NCBI RefSeq assembly: GCF_049195245.1
Contig: NZ_JBMIRR010000022.1
Span: 62,001 to 126,000, forward strand
Reading direction: 5' to 3'
DNA from: Arenimonas sp049195245
GTDB lineage: Bacteria > Pseudomonadota > Gammaproteobacteria > Xanthomonadales > Xanthomonadaceae
Length of the DNA: 64,000 nucleotides
Part shown: positions 54,001 to 62,965 of the stretch, piece after piece
Position numbering within the stretch: position 1 is the stretch's first letter
Layout: each line of letters begins with the position of its first letter
Made by a program: the position numbers and the translations under genes
The notes under the pieces: generated by a model
Databases searched by the model: none
Told to the model about the DNA's origin: nothing
The model's input: only the letters and a program-made list of their open reading frames with translations

Positions 54001-55002
54001 TCAGACCACCCGCGCCCGCAACAGGTCATGAATGTTGAGCGCGCCGACCACGCGGCGCGCGCCATCCACCACCACCAGCGAGCTGATCTTGAACTCTTCC
54101 ATCAGGTGCGCGGCTTCCACCGCCAGCGCATCGGGCCCGATGGTCTTGGGCGAGCGGCCCATCAGCTTCGACACCGGGGTGGCGTGCAGGTCGGTGACTT
54201 CGTCGTCGAGCGCGCGCCGCAGGTCGCCGTCGGTGAACACGCCCTGCAGCACGCCGTCGGCGTCCACCACCGCGGTCATGCCCAGGCGCTTGCGCGTCAT
54301 CTCGAGCAGGGCGGTGGTGGCGCTGGCGTCGGCGGGCACGCGGGGCACCTCGTCACCGGAATGCATGATGTCGCGGATGTGCAGCAGCAGCCGGCGGCCC
54401 AGCGTGCCGGCGGGGTGGGAGCGCGCGAAATCCTCCGCGGTGAAGCCGCGGGCCTCCATCAGCGCCACCGCCAGCGCATCGCCCAGCACCAGCGCGGCGG
54501 TGGTGCTGGAGGTCGGGGCCAGGCTGAGCGGGCAGGCCTCGGCCGGCACGCTGGCGTCCAGGTGCAGGTCGGCCAGGCGGGCCAGGCTGGATGCGGGCCG
54601 GCCGGTCATGGCCACCATCAGGTTGCCCTGGCGGCGCAGCGCCGGGACGATGGCCAGGATCTCGTCGGTCTCGCCGGAATTGGACAGGGCCAGCACCAGG
54701 TCGGCGTCGGTCACCATGCCCAGGTCGCCATGGCTGGCCTCGCCCGGGTGCATGAAGAAGGCCGGGGTGCCGGTGGACGCCAGGGTGGCGGCGATCTTGC
54801 GGGCGATGTGCCCGGACTTGCCCATGCCGGTGCAGACCACGCGGCCCCGGCAGGCCAGCATGAGCCGGCAGGCGGCGGCGAAATCCGGTCCCAGCCGCGC
54901 CTGCAGGGCGTCCAGGGCCTGGGTCTCGACCGCGACCACGGTCCGGCCGCTGGCGATCAGGGCATCGTCCGAGACCGGCAGGGCGGGGGCGGGAGCATTC
55001 AT
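54001..55002 (-). CDS. kdsD: KdsD, D-arabinose-5-phosphate isomerase
   Basis: 333 residues from the ATG at 55002. SIS domain (about 40-175; GKSGHIARKIAATLASTGTP, ALSNSGETDEIL) then two CBS domains (about 200-333). Converts ribulose-5-P to arabinose-5-P for Kdo synthesis; first gene of the long minus-strand run. Confidence 0.95.
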   Translation of the reverse strand: MNAPAPALPVSDDALIASGRTVVAVETQALDALQARLGPDFAAACRLMLACRGRVVCTGMGKSGHIARKIAATLASTGTPAFFMHPGEASHGDLGMVTDADLVLALSNSGETDEILAIVPALRRQGNLMVAMTGRPASSLARLADLHLDASVPAEACPLSLAPTSSTTAALVLGDALAVALMEARGFTAEDFARSHPAGTLGRRLLLHIRDIMHSGDEVPRVPADASATTALLEMTRKRLGMTAVVDADGVLQGVFTDGDLRRALDDEVTDLHATPVSKLMGRSPKTIGPDALAVEAAHLMEEFKISSLVVVDGARRVVGALNIHDLLRARVV

Positions 55003-55029
55003 GCGGGGGGCGTTGGGAGTATGATGCGG

Positions 55030-55046
55030 GGCCTTATTGTAAGGCC
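55030..55046. promoter_or_regulatory. Palindromic promoter element between kdsD and ibaG
   Basis: GGCCTTA-TTG-TAAGGCC is a perfect 7-bp dyad in the 71-bp divergent gap. On the minus strand it contains TACAAT (55041-55036), a good -10 for kdsD. No clear -35 is seen. It could also be an operator shared by kdsD and ibaG-murA. Confidence 0.45.
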
Positions 55047-55073
55047 TGCGCGGCATCCCGCGCCGCGTCCGAA

Positions 55074-55307
55074 ATGACTCCCGACATCATCCAGAACCTC
55101 ATCCAGACCGGCCTGCCGGGTGCCCGCGCCCAGGTGCAGGGCGACGACGGCGTGCATTTCGAAGCCACCGTGGTCGCCGAGGCCTTCCGGGGCAAGCTTC
55201 CGCTGGCCCGCCACCGCATGGTCTACGCCACCCTGGGTGATCGCATGGGCGGCGAGATCCACGCCCTGGCCCTGCGCACCCTGACCCCTGAAGAAGCAGA
55301 AAAATAA
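55074..55307 (+). CDS. ibaG: BolA-family protein IbaG (YrbA)
   Basis: 77 residues. Conserved BolA fold with DGVHFEATVVAEAF, the H46/R47-type Fe-S ligand region LARHRMVY and HALALRTLTPEEA. Associates with monothiol glutaredoxin in Fe-S trafficking. 4 bp upstream of murA, likely one transcript, the typical ibaG-murA order. Confidence 0.92.
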   Translation: MTPDIIQNLIQTGLPGARAQVQGDDGVHFEATVVAEAFRGKLPLARHRMVYATLGDRMGGEIHALALRTLTPEEAEK

Positions 55308-55311
55308 CAAC

Positions 55312-56571
55312 ATGGCGAAGATTGTCATTACCGGCGGCGAGCCGCTCAGCGGCGAAGTGCAGATCTCGGGCGCCAAGAACGCCGTGCTGCCCATCCTGGC
55401 CGCCACCTTGCTGGCCGACGGCCCGATCTCCATCGGCAACGTCCCGCACCTGCACGACGTCACCACCACCATGGAGCTGCTGGGCGCGATGGGCGTACAG
55501 CTGATGGTGGACGAAAAGCTGACCATCACCGCCGACCCGCGCTTCATCACCAGCACCGTGGCGCCCTACGAGCTGGTGAAGACCATGCGCGCCTCGATCC
55601 TGGTGCTGGGCCCGCTGCTGGCGCGCTTCGGCCATGCCGAAGTGTCGCTGCCCGGTGGCTGCGCGATCGGCTCGCGCCCGGTCGAACAGCACATCCGCGG
55701 CCTGCAGGCGCTGGGCGCCGAGGTCACGGTCGAGAACGGCTTCATCAAGGCCCGGGCCGAGCGCCTGCGCGGCGGCCGCTACGTGTTCGACATGATCACC
55801 GTCACCGGCACCGAGAACGTGCTGATGGCCGCCGCGCTGGCCAAGGGCACCACTGTGCTGGAGAACTGCGCGATGGAGCCCGAGGTGGTGGATCTGGCCA
55901 ACTGCCTGATCGCCATGGGCGCAAGCATCGAGGGTGCCGGCACCAACCGCATCATCGTGCACGGCGTGGACCGCCTCAACGGCATCCACTACGACGTGCT
56001 GCCCGACCGCATCGAGGCCGGCACCTTCCTGGTGGCCGGCGCCATGACCGGCGGCCGCGTGATGGTGAAGAAGGCCCGCGCCGACACCATGGACGCGATC
56101 CTGGTGAAGCTTGAGGAGGCCGGCGCGCACATCAACACCACCGCCGACACCATCGAGGTGGACATGCGCGGCAAGCGCGCCAAGGCCATCAACCTGACCA
56201 CCGCGCCGTACCCGGCGTTCCCGACCGACATGCAGGCGCAGTTCGCGGCGCTCAACACGGTTGCCGAAGGCGTGGGCGTGATCACCGAGACCATCTTCGA
56301 AAACCGCTTCATGCACCTCAACGAGCTCTCGCGCCTGGGCGCCGACATCCGGGTGGAGGGCAACACCGCCATCATCCGCGGCGTCGAGCGCATGACCGGC
56401 GCGCCGATCATGGCCACCGACCTGCGCGCCTCGGCTTCGCTGGTGCTGGCCGGCCTGGTCGCACACGGCGAAACCGTGGTCGACCGCATCTACCACATCG
56501 ACCGCGGCTACGAGAACATCGAAGAAAAACTCGGCACGCTGGGCGCCAAGATCCGCCGCCTGCCGACCTGA
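55312..56571 (+). CDS. murA: MurA, UDP-GlcNAc enolpyruvyl transferase
   Basis: 419 residues. K22-N23 (GAKNAVLP), catalytic C117 in LPGGCAIGSRP and RGYENIEEKL at the C-terminus. First committed step of peptidoglycan precursor synthesis; fosfomycin target residue C117 is intact. Confidence 0.97.
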   Translation: MAKIVITGGEPLSGEVQISGAKNAVLPILAATLLADGPISIGNVPHLHDVTTTMELLGAMGVQLMVDEKLTITADPRFITSTVAPYELVKTMRASILVLGPLLARFGHAEVSLPGGCAIGSRPVEQHIRGLQALGAEVTVENGFIKARAERLRGGRYVFDMITVTGTENVLMAAALAKGTTVLENCAMEPEVVDLANCLIAMGASIEGAGTNRIIVHGVDRLNGIHYDVLPDRIEAGTFLVAGAMTGGRVMVKKARADTMDAILVKLEEAGAHINTTADTIEVDMRGKRAKAINLTTAPYPAFPTDMQAQFAALNTVAEGVGVITETIFENRFMHLNELSRLGADIRVEGNTAIIRGVERMTGAPIMATDLRASASLVLAGLVAHGETVVDRIYHIDRGYENIEEKLGTLGAKIRRLPT

Positions 56572-56586
56572 TTGTAGAGAGCTCTT

Positions 56587-56617
56587 GCCGCGGATCTACG
56601 CGGATAAAAGCCGATAA
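56587..56617 (+). repeat. 31-nt repeat, left copy (flanks the murA terminator)
   Basis: The sequence from 56587 to 56617 recurs in opposite orientation at 56706-56736 with a single C/T difference at the eleventh base; both start GCCGCGGAT and end AGCCGATAA. It lies 16 bp after the murA stop. Confidence 0.9.
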
Positions 56618-56651
56618 GAGCGGATGAGTCACTGTCGGGTTGGTGGAACGA

Positions 56652-56690
56652 GGAAAGGGGTTGCGTTCTGAACGCAACCCCTTTTCGTTT
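56652..56690. terminator. Bidirectional terminator between murA and the DUF3108 gene
   Basis: AAAGGGGTTGCGTT (56654-56667), loop CTG, AACGCAACCCCTTT (56671-56684) give a 14-bp perfect stem, extendable by two pairs. T-rich tails follow on both strands (TTCGTTT on plus, TTTCCT on minus), so it serves two convergent genes. It sits between the two arms of the 31-nt inverted repeat. Confidence 0.88.
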
Positions 56691-56705
56691 CTGCACTATC
56701 GGCAT

Positions 56706-56736
56706 TTATCGGCTTTTATCCGCGTAAATCCGCGGC
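56706..56736 (-). repeat. 31-nt repeat, right copy (inverted)
   Basis: Reverse-complement partner of 56587-56617 with one mismatch in 31. It ends 9 bp before the DUF3108 stop codon, so the pair could form a large cruciform or RNA stem enclosing the terminator. Confidence 0.9.
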
Positions 56737-56745
56737 CAATCTTTT

Positions 56746-57459
56746 CTACCGGATCGCGGTGATCCGCATGTCCAGGGTTTCGCCGTCGGATTCGTACTGC
56801 TTGATGCGCAGCGGCAGCCAGCCGCGTTCGCGGGCGAACCAGATCTTGGTGACGCGGCCGTTGCCGTCGTCGCGGATGCGCTCGACCCGCACCGCGCGCT
56901 GCACGCCGATCGCGGTCTGCAGGCGCACGTTGTCGGCGACGCGGTAGCGCTGGGTTTCGGCGTCGCGGCGGTCGGCCACGTAGTAGCTCAGCTCCTGGCC
57001 CTCGGTCACGCCGGCGGCCAGGTCGGACATGATCGCGGCCGTCAGGCCGTGCTTGTCCAGCAGGCCGGGACGGTAAGGGATCTGGGTGGTTTCGCCCTTG
57101 TAGGTGCTGTTGGCGCTGCGCTGCGCGGCGCTCACCACCAGGTCGAGCTTGCGCTCGCTCCAGGCGGCCTTCTGCTGCATGCGGTACTCCACGGTCTCGG
57201 GCGCCGGGCCGCTCCACGACAGCACGCTGCGCTCGTCGCGGCGCGCGCCGGCGGCGGCGTAGAGGCCCTGGGTGGCGCCGGTGCGGGTCTGCATCTCCCA
57301 TCGGCCGCCGCCCAGCGAGCGCAGCACGATGCTTCCGGAGCCCAGCTTCTTGTCGTTCTGGAACACGTCGTAGTCGGCGCTGAAGGCCTGCGGCGGCGCC
57401 GCGGCGATGGCGGCGGAAGCGGGCAGCAGCAGCGAGAGGGCGAGGATGAGGGTGCGCAT
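56746..57459 (-). CDS. DUF3108 exported protein
   Basis: 237 residues, signal peptide (LPASAAIAAAP). DUF3108 pattern: FSADYDVFQNDKKLGSGSI, TYKGETTQIPYRPGLLDKHG, then KIWFARERGWLPLRI. The family is periplasmic; function unknown. It lies just 2 bp beyond purN on the same strand and may share its transcript. Confidence 0.83.
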   Translation of the reverse strand: MRTLILALSLLLPASAAIAAAPPQAFSADYDVFQNDKKLGSGSIVLRSLGGGRWEMQTRTGATQGLYAAAGARRDERSVLSWSGPAPETVEYRMQQKAAWSERKLDLVVSAAQRSANSTYKGETTQIPYRPGLLDKHGLTAAIMSDLAAGVTEGQELSYYVADRRDAETQRYRVADNVRLQTAIGVQRAVRVERIRDDGNGRVTKIWFARERGWLPLRIKQYESDGETLDMRITAIR

Positions 57460-57461
57460 GG

Positions 57462-58121
57462 TCAGGCTCCGGTGAGGCGGTCGTCGGCGCCCAGCATCAG
57501 CGGCGAGGACAGGCGTTGGCCGTCGTGTTCGACATGGCCGGGGAAAAGGCGCAGGCGGCCGGTGGCGATCAGGCCCACGGTGGCGACCAGCAGTGCGTGC
57601 TCGCGCGGCAACAGGCGCTGCGCGAGCGAGGCCGCATCGTCGTGCGGACGCACGTCGATCCGCACCTGCGACAGCAGCGGGCCGGCGTCCAGTGCGGGTA
57701 TCACCGCGTGCACGCTGGCCCCGTGCTCGCGGTCGCCCGCGGCCAGCGCACGCGCATGCGTGTCCAGGCCCGGGTAGCGGGGCAGCAGGGAAGGGTGCAC
57801 GTTGATCATCCGGGCTTCGAATCGCTCCAGCGCGGCAGCGCCAATGATGCGCATGTATCCCGCACACACGATGAGGTCGGGCTGAACGGCCGCCACCGCG
57901 CTGAACAGCGCTTCATCATGGGCCGCCCGCTCCGGGTAGGCGCGGGGCGCCAGCGCCACCGCGGGCAGGCCTTGCGCGCGCGCGAACGCGATCGCACCGC
58001 AGGCGGGCTTGTCGGAGAACACACCAACGATGCGGGCCGGCAGGTGTCCGTCCGCGATGGCCGTGGCGAGGGCCTGCAGGTTGCTGCCGCGGCCCGAGGC
58101 CAGCACCGCGATGCGCAGCAT
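57462..58121 (-). CDS. purN: PurN, phosphoribosylglycinamide formyltransferase
   Basis: 219 residues. GSNLQAL near the N-terminus, catalytic N107 and H109 (INVHPSLLPRYPG), and Asp in the PALDAGPLLSQ loop. Adds the formyl group in step 3 of purine synthesis. The start at 58121 is 4 bp after the purM stop; an upstream in-frame ATG at 58148 overlaps purM. Confidence 0.94.
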   Translation of the reverse strand: MLRIAVLASGRGSNLQALATAIADGHLPARIVGVFSDKPACGAIAFARAQGLPAVALAPRAYPERAAHDEALFSAVAAVQPDLIVCAGYMRIIGAAALERFEARMINVHPSLLPRYPGLDTHARALAAGDREHGASVHAVIPALDAGPLLSQVRIDVRPHDDAASLAQRLLPREHALLVATVGLIATGRLRLFPGHVEHDGQRLSSPLMLGADDRLTGA

Positions 58122-58125
58122 GGGC

Positions 58126-59160
58126 TCAGCCGATGTGGACGCGTTCATCGCCCCGCGCGGCGACCACCTGGCCGATCGCGCGGTGCGCCAGGCCCAGGCG
58201 GTCCAGGTGCGCGGCCACCGCCGCCACGTCGCCCGGTGCCAGCACCAGCACGAAGCCGACGCCGCAGTTGAAGGTGCGCCACATCTCCGCGTCGGGCACC
58301 GCGCCTTCGCGCTGCAGCCAGTCGAACACCGGCGGCAGCACGATCGCCGAGGCGGTGATGTCCAGGCCCAGGCCTTCGGGAATGACGCGGATGATGTTTT
58401 CGGTGAGGCCGCCGCCGGTGATGTGCGCCATCGCGTGCAGGTCGTGCGCGCGCAGCAGCTCCAGGATCGGCTTCACGTACAGGGTGGTGGGCGCCATCAG
58501 CGCGTCCACCAGGCGGACGCCGCCGACCTCCAGATCGGCGGGACGGCCGGCACGGTCGTAGATGCGCCGCACCAGCGAATAGCCGTTGGAATGCGGGCCG
58601 CTGGAGGCGATGCCCAGCAGCACGTCGCCGGCGCGCACCTTGGCGCCGTCGAGCAGCTGCGACTTTTCCACCGCCGCCACGCAGAAACCGGCCAGGTCGT
58701 ACTCGCCGGGCGGGTACATGTCGGGCATCTCGGCGGTCTCGCCGCCGATCAGCGCGCAGCCCGAAAGCTCGCAACCCTTGGCGATGCCCGACACCACGGC
58801 GACGGTGGTCTCCACCTGCAGCTTGCCGGTGGCGAAGTAGTCCAGGAAGAACAGCGGCTCGGCGCCCTGCACCAGCACGTCGTTGACGCACATGGCCACC
58901 AGGTCGATGCCGATGGTGTCGTGGCGGTCCAGCTGCTGGGCCAGCTTGAGCTTGGTGCCGACGCCGTCGGTGCCCGAGACCAGCACCGGCTCCCGGTACT
59001 TGCCCGAGAGGTCGAACAGGGCGCCGAAGCCGCCCAGGCCGCCCATCACCTCGGGGCGGAAGGTGCGCTTGACCAGGGGCTTGATGCGCTCGACGACTTC
59101 GTTGCCGGCATCGATATCAACGCCTGCATCGCGGTAGGTGAGGGGAGTGGGCGTGGTCAC
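58126..59160 (-). CDS. purM: PurM, phosphoribosylformylglycinamidine cyclo-ligase
   Basis: 344 residues. Family motifs: DAGVDIDAGNEVVERIK, LVSGTDGVGTKLKLA, GGETAEMPDMYPPGEYDLAGF and HITGGGLTENI. Step 5 of purine synthesis. Divergent from the DUF2066 gene with a 158-bp gap. Confidence 0.95.
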   Translation of the reverse strand: MTTPTPLTYRDAGVDIDAGNEVVERIKPLVKRTFRPEVMGGLGGFGALFDLSGKYREPVLVSGTDGVGTKLKLAQQLDRHDTIGIDLVAMCVNDVLVQGAEPLFFLDYFATGKLQVETTVAVVSGIAKGCELSGCALIGGETAEMPDMYPPGEYDLAGFCVAAVEKSQLLDGAKVRAGDVLLGIASSGPHSNGYSLVRRIYDRAGRPADLEVGGVRLVDALMAPTTLYVKPILELLRAHDLHAMAHITGGGLTENIIRVIPEGLGLDITASAIVLPPVFDWLQREGAVPDAEMWRTFNCGVGFVLVLAPGDVAAVAAHLDRLGLAHRAIGQVVAARGDERVHIG

Positions 59161-59318
59161 GGCGGGTCCGGCGCTGGGGAAGCGCGCATTCTACCAGCCG
59201 CCCCGCGCCCGCGGCCCGGGCCCGGCGACCTTGGCTGTCGTGCCCGCGCCGTCCGCGGGTTGGACGGCTGCGGTGCGCTTGCGGCACCATGACCACTGTA
59301 TCGTCCGGTAGTCCCCCC

Positions 59319-60443
59319 ATGCGCCTGAATCTGCTGCTGCCCTGCCTCGCCCTGCTGCTGGCCCCGGCCTTCGCGCCGGCACAGGCACCGGAGCCTGTCG
59401 TCAGTGAGGCCAGCGAGCCGGGCTTGGCCGGGGGCGAGCCGGTGCGGGATCCCAGCCTGTACCAGGCCGAGGTCACCCTGACCTCGCAGGGCGCCGGTGA
59501 GCGTCGCACGGCGGCGGCCCGCGCCCTGGGCCAAGTGGTGGTCAAGCTGACCGGCAACCCGCAGGCGGCCGGCCATCCGGTGGTGCGCCGGGCCATGGCC
59601 AATGCCGAGTCCTTCATCACCGACACCCGCGCGTCCGAAACCTCGTCCGACCAGGAAGGCAATACCGCCGTCGGTGGCGTCCCGGTCTACAAGACGGTGA
59701 TGAGTTTCGCCTTCGACCCGGGGAGCGTGGATGCCCTGGTTGCCGGTGCCGGCCTGAACTACTGGGGCGGCAACCGTCCGCGCCCGATCCTGTGGCTGGC
59801 CATCGACGACGGCCGCGGCGCGCGCCTGGTCAATGCCCAGCAGCTGGCGGTGGTGAAGCCCCTGGCCACCCGCGGCCTCGAGCGCGGCCTGCGCTTTGGC
59901 CTGCCTGCCGGCTCGGCGGTCGAACAGGCCGCGGTGCAGACCATCTGGGCGCAGACGCCGGCGCCGATGCTTCCGCTCACCGCACGCTACGGCAACCAGA
60001 CCCAGCTGCTGGGTCGGCTCTACCGCGCCGGCCGCGGCTGGACGGCGGACTGGGTGCTGAGCAGTGGCGACAATGAGCTCTCGCGCTGGTCCTTCAGCGA
60101 TGCCAGCCCGCAGCGCGCGATCGCCTCGGGTGCCGACGGCGCCGCCGATGCGCTGGCCCGACGCGACGCGGTGGCGATGAACGTCGGCACCCCCGGCATG
60201 CTCGACGTGGAGATCGTGGGCCTGCGCGACGCCGCCGGCTACACCCGTGCCATGGGCTACCTGCAGACGCTGGCCGTGGTGCGCAGCGTGCGCGTGGTCT
60301 CGGCCGAACCCGAACGCCTGCAGGTGCAGCTGGACCTGGCGGTGGGCCCCGAAGGCTTCGCCCGTTTCGTCGCCGCCGGCGACATCCTGCAGGCCGACCC
60401 GCTGGCCGGCGACGGCAACGCCCGGTACCGGCTGCAGCCATGA
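59319..60443 (+). CDS. DUF2066 exported protein
   Basis: 374 residues from the ATG at 59319, which gives a clean signal peptide (cleavage near APAQAP); an in-frame ATG at 59289 is an alternative. DUF2066 features: YQAEVTLTSQGAGERRTAAARALGQVVVKLTGNP, and a C-terminal repeat-like domain. Function unknown. Conserved order with the downstream CDP-alcohol transferase, permease and hda; overlaps the next gene by 4 bp. Confidence 0.85.
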   Translation: MRLNLLLPCLALLLAPAFAPAQAPEPVVSEASEPGLAGGEPVRDPSLYQAEVTLTSQGAGERRTAAARALGQVVVKLTGNPQAAGHPVVRRAMANAESFITDTRASETSSDQEGNTAVGGVPVYKTVMSFAFDPGSVDALVAGAGLNYWGGNRPRPILWLAIDDGRGARLVNAQQLAVVKPLATRGLERGLRFGLPAGSAVEQAAVQTIWAQTPAPMLPLTARYGNQTQLLGRLYRAGRGWTADWVLSSGDNELSRWSFSDASPQRAIASGADGAADALARRDAVAMNVGTPGMLDVEIVGLRDAAGYTRAMGYLQTLAVVRSVRVVSAEPERLQVQLDLAVGPEGFARFVAAGDILQADPLAGDGNARYRLQP

Positions 60444-61000
60444 CTCTGCGGCACCTGCCGAACACCATCACCGGGCTGCGCCTGGTGATGGCCCCGGTGC
60501 TGCCCTGGCTGCTGATGACCGGGCATCCGCGCGCCGCGCTGTGCCTGGCGCTGGCGGCCGGCCTGAGCGACCTGGTGGACGGCCAGCTGGCCAAGCGCTT
60601 TGGCTGGCAGAGTCGCCTGGGCAGCCTGCTCGACCCGATCGCCGACAAGCTGATGCTGGGCTGTGCGCTGGGCGGACTCTGGGCGCTGGGCGTGCTGCCG
60701 TCCTGGCTGGTGCTGCTGGTGCTGGCGCGTGACGTCGTGATCGTGGCCGGAGCGGCGGCCTGGTGGCGCCTGGCCGGTCCGTTCGATGCGTCGCCCAGTC
60801 TGCTCAGCAAGCTGACCACCGCCGTGCAGGTGGGCCTGGTCCTGCTTTGCCTGGTGCAGCTGGCCGGCTGGACCGTGCCGCTGCAGGTACTGAAGGAGGC
60901 CGTGGTGGCGGTGGCGCTGCTGACCTTCCTCAGTGGCATGGACTACGTCATCCGCTATGGTGTGCGCGCGTGGCAACACAACAGGACTCCCCCGGCATGA
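60440..61000 (+). CDS. CDP-alcohol phosphatidyltransferase
   Basis: 186 residues, about six membrane spans. Catalytic motif D-x2-DG-x2-AK-x8-G-x3-D-x3-D (DLVDGQLAKRFGWQSRLGSLL, DPIAD), Lys in place of the usual Arg after the Ala. Transfers a phosphatidyl group from CDP-diacylglycerol; substrate alcohol not determined, PgsA-like. Overlaps the AI-2E permease gene (ATGA). Confidence 0.87.
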   Translation: MTLRHLPNTITGLRLVMAPVLPWLLMTGHPRAALCLALAAGLSDLVDGQLAKRFGWQSRLGSLLDPIADKLMLGCALGGLWALGVLPSWLVLLVLARDVVIVAGAAAWWRLAGPFDASPSLLSKLTTAVQVGLVLLCLVQLAGWTVPLQVLKEAVVAVALLTFLSGMDYVIRYGVRAWQHNRTPPA

Positions 61001-62256
61001 GCACCCTCGTCCGTTCCCATCCGCCGCAGGACCACCGCCGCTGGCAGTGGCTGGCGCTGGCCGTCGCCTTTGGCGTGCTGGTATGGCTGCTGGCACCGAT
61101 CCTCACGCCTTTCGTGATCGCCGCGCTGCTGGCCTGGCTGGGTGAGCCGCTGGTGCGGCGCATCGAGCGCGGCGGCCGCACCCGCACCACCGGCGTGGTG
61201 CTGGTGTTCTGCCTGATGACGTCGGTGATCGTGCTCGCCGTGCTGCTGCTGGTGCCGCTGATCGAAGGCCAGGTGAGCAAGCTGATCGACTGGCTGCCGC
61301 GCCTGGGCGCCTGGTTCACCGGTACCGCCTTGCCCTGGGCCGAGCGTCGCTTCGACCTGGACCTGGCCGGCTATTTCGACCCCAGCCAGCTGATCGAACT
61401 GCTCAAGCAGCACTGGCAGGAAGCCGGCGGCGTGGCGGCCACGGTGTTCGGCGGTGTGTCGAAGTCCGGCCTGGCGGTCCTGGGCTGGATGGCCAACCTG
61501 GCGCTGATCCCGGTGGTGACCTTCTATTTCATGCGCGACGGCGCGGCCATGCTGGCCCGCGTGCGCGAGCTGCTGCCGCGCCCGATCGAACCGGTGGTGG
61601 TTCAGCTCACTCAGGAGTCGGACCAGGTGCTGGGCGGCTTCATCCGCGGCCAGTTCAGCGTGATGATCTCGCTGGGCGTGATCTACGCGACCGGCCTGAC
61701 CCTGGTGGGCCTGGAGCTGGGCATCCTGATCGGCATCGTCGCCGGCCTGGTCAGCTTCGTGCCTTACCTGGGCGCGATGATCGGCGTGGCCGCCGCGGTG
61801 ATTGCCACCCTGGTGCAGCACGGGGACCTGCTGCACCTGGCCCTGGTGCTGGGCGTGTTCGGCCTGGGCCAGCTGCTGGAGAGCTTCTGGCTGACGCCCT
61901 GGCTGGTGGGCGACAAGATCGGCCTGCATCCGGTGGCGGTGATCTTCGCGATCATGGCCGGCGGCCAGCTGTTCGGTTTCCTGGGCGTGCTGCTGGCGCT
62001 GCCGGTGGCCGCGGTGCTGGTGGTGGTGCTGCGCTACGTGCACGGCCGCTACACGCACAGCCGGCTGTACGGCGCCGACGAGTCCGGATCCGAGGCGGCC
62101 GCCGCGGCGCGACAGATCCCGGTGGGCGCGGAGGGCGATGCGTACCCCAACATCGACGAGCCGATGCCCGAAGGCCCGGGATTCGGCCTGGCCGATGGCC
62201 CCGGCCACGTCGCTGATCCGCCGGAAGCCCGCAGGGACCCGCCGGTTTCCCCGTGA
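60997..62256 (+). CDS. AI-2E family permease (PerM/TqsA-like)
   Basis: 419 residues, eight membrane spans in the usual layout. TM6-TM7 hallmark GLVSFVPYLGAMIG and FGLGQLLESFWLTPWLVGDKIGLHP. C-terminal extension (about 360-419) is Pro/Glu/Asp-rich and disordered. Substrate unknown. Stop overlaps the hda start (GTGA). Confidence 0.88.
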   Translation: MSTLVRSHPPQDHRRWQWLALAVAFGVLVWLLAPILTPFVIAALLAWLGEPLVRRIERGGRTRTTGVVLVFCLMTSVIVLAVLLLVPLIEGQVSKLIDWLPRLGAWFTGTALPWAERRFDLDLAGYFDPSQLIELLKQHWQEAGGVAATVFGGVSKSGLAVLGWMANLALIPVVTFYFMRDGAAMLARVRELLPRPIEPVVVQLTQESDQVLGGFIRGQFSVMISLGVIYATGLTLVGLELGILIGIVAGLVSFVPYLGAMIGVAAAVIATLVQHGDLLHLALVLGVFGLGQLLESFWLTPWLVGDKIGLHPVAVIFAIMAGGQLFGFLGVLLALPVAAVLVVVLRYVHGRYTHSRLYGADESGSEAAAAARQIPVGAEGDAYPNIDEPMPEGPGFGLADGPGHVADPPEARRDPPVSP

Positions 62257-62936
62257 GCAGCCCGCAACTTCCGCTGAGCCTGCGCACGCCGCCCGACCAG
62301 CGCCTGGACGCCTTCCACGGCGCGCCGGAGCTGCGCGCGCTGGTGGGCGCGGTGGCGCGCGGCGAACGCGCCGACTGGCTCTATCTCGACGGCCCCGCGG
62401 GAAGCGGCAAGACCCACCTGCTGCTGGCGGCCTGTGCCGAAGCCACCGCGAACGCGCGCCGTGCGGCCTACCTGCCGCTGGCGGCGTTCGCCGGGCGCCT
62501 GGGCGACGCCCTGGCCGCGCAGGAAGGCGCCGACCTGGTGTGCCTGGATGGGCTTGAACACATCGCCGGGCAGGCGACTGACGAAGAGTCGCTGTTCCAT
62601 TTCCACAATCGCGCGCGCGCCGGCCAGGCGGTCGTGATGTATGCCGCGCGCGCCAACCCGGCATCGCTGGGCCTGGGCCTGCCCGACCTGGCCACGCGCC
62701 TGGGCCAGTGCACGCGCGTGGTGCTGGCGCCGCTGGACGAGACGGGCCGGCGCGACGTGCTCCGCCAGCGCGCGGCGCGCCGTGGCCTGGTGCTCGACGA
62801 TGCGGTGATGGACTACCTGATGCGCCGCACCGACCGCGACCTGGCCAGCCTGGGCGCGCTGCTCGACCGCCTGGACAAGGCCAGCCTGGCGGCCCAGCGG
62901 CGCATCACCATTCCGTTCCTGCGCAACCATTTGTAG
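62253..62936 (+). CDS. hda: Hda, DnaA-inactivating AAA+ protein
   Basis: 227 residues from GTG. N-terminal beta-clamp-binding QLPLSL (residues 5-10), Walker A GPAGSGKT (47-54), sensor and arginine-finger regions; shorter than DnaA and lacking its DNA-binding domain. With the loaded clamp it stimulates ATP hydrolysis by DnaA after initiation. Confidence 0.93.
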   Translation: MSSPQLPLSLRTPPDQRLDAFHGAPELRALVGAVARGERADWLYLDGPAGSGKTHLLLAACAEATANARRAAYLPLAAFAGRLGDALAAQEGADLVCLDGLEHIAGQATDEESLFHFHNRARAGQAVVMYAARANPASLGLGLPDLATRLGQCTRVVLAPLDETGRRDVLRQRAARRGLVLDDAVMDYLMRRTDRDLASLGALLDRLDKASLAAQRRITIPFLRNHL

Positions 62937-62965
62937 TGGTTCACGCCAGGCTCCGGAACGCCAAT

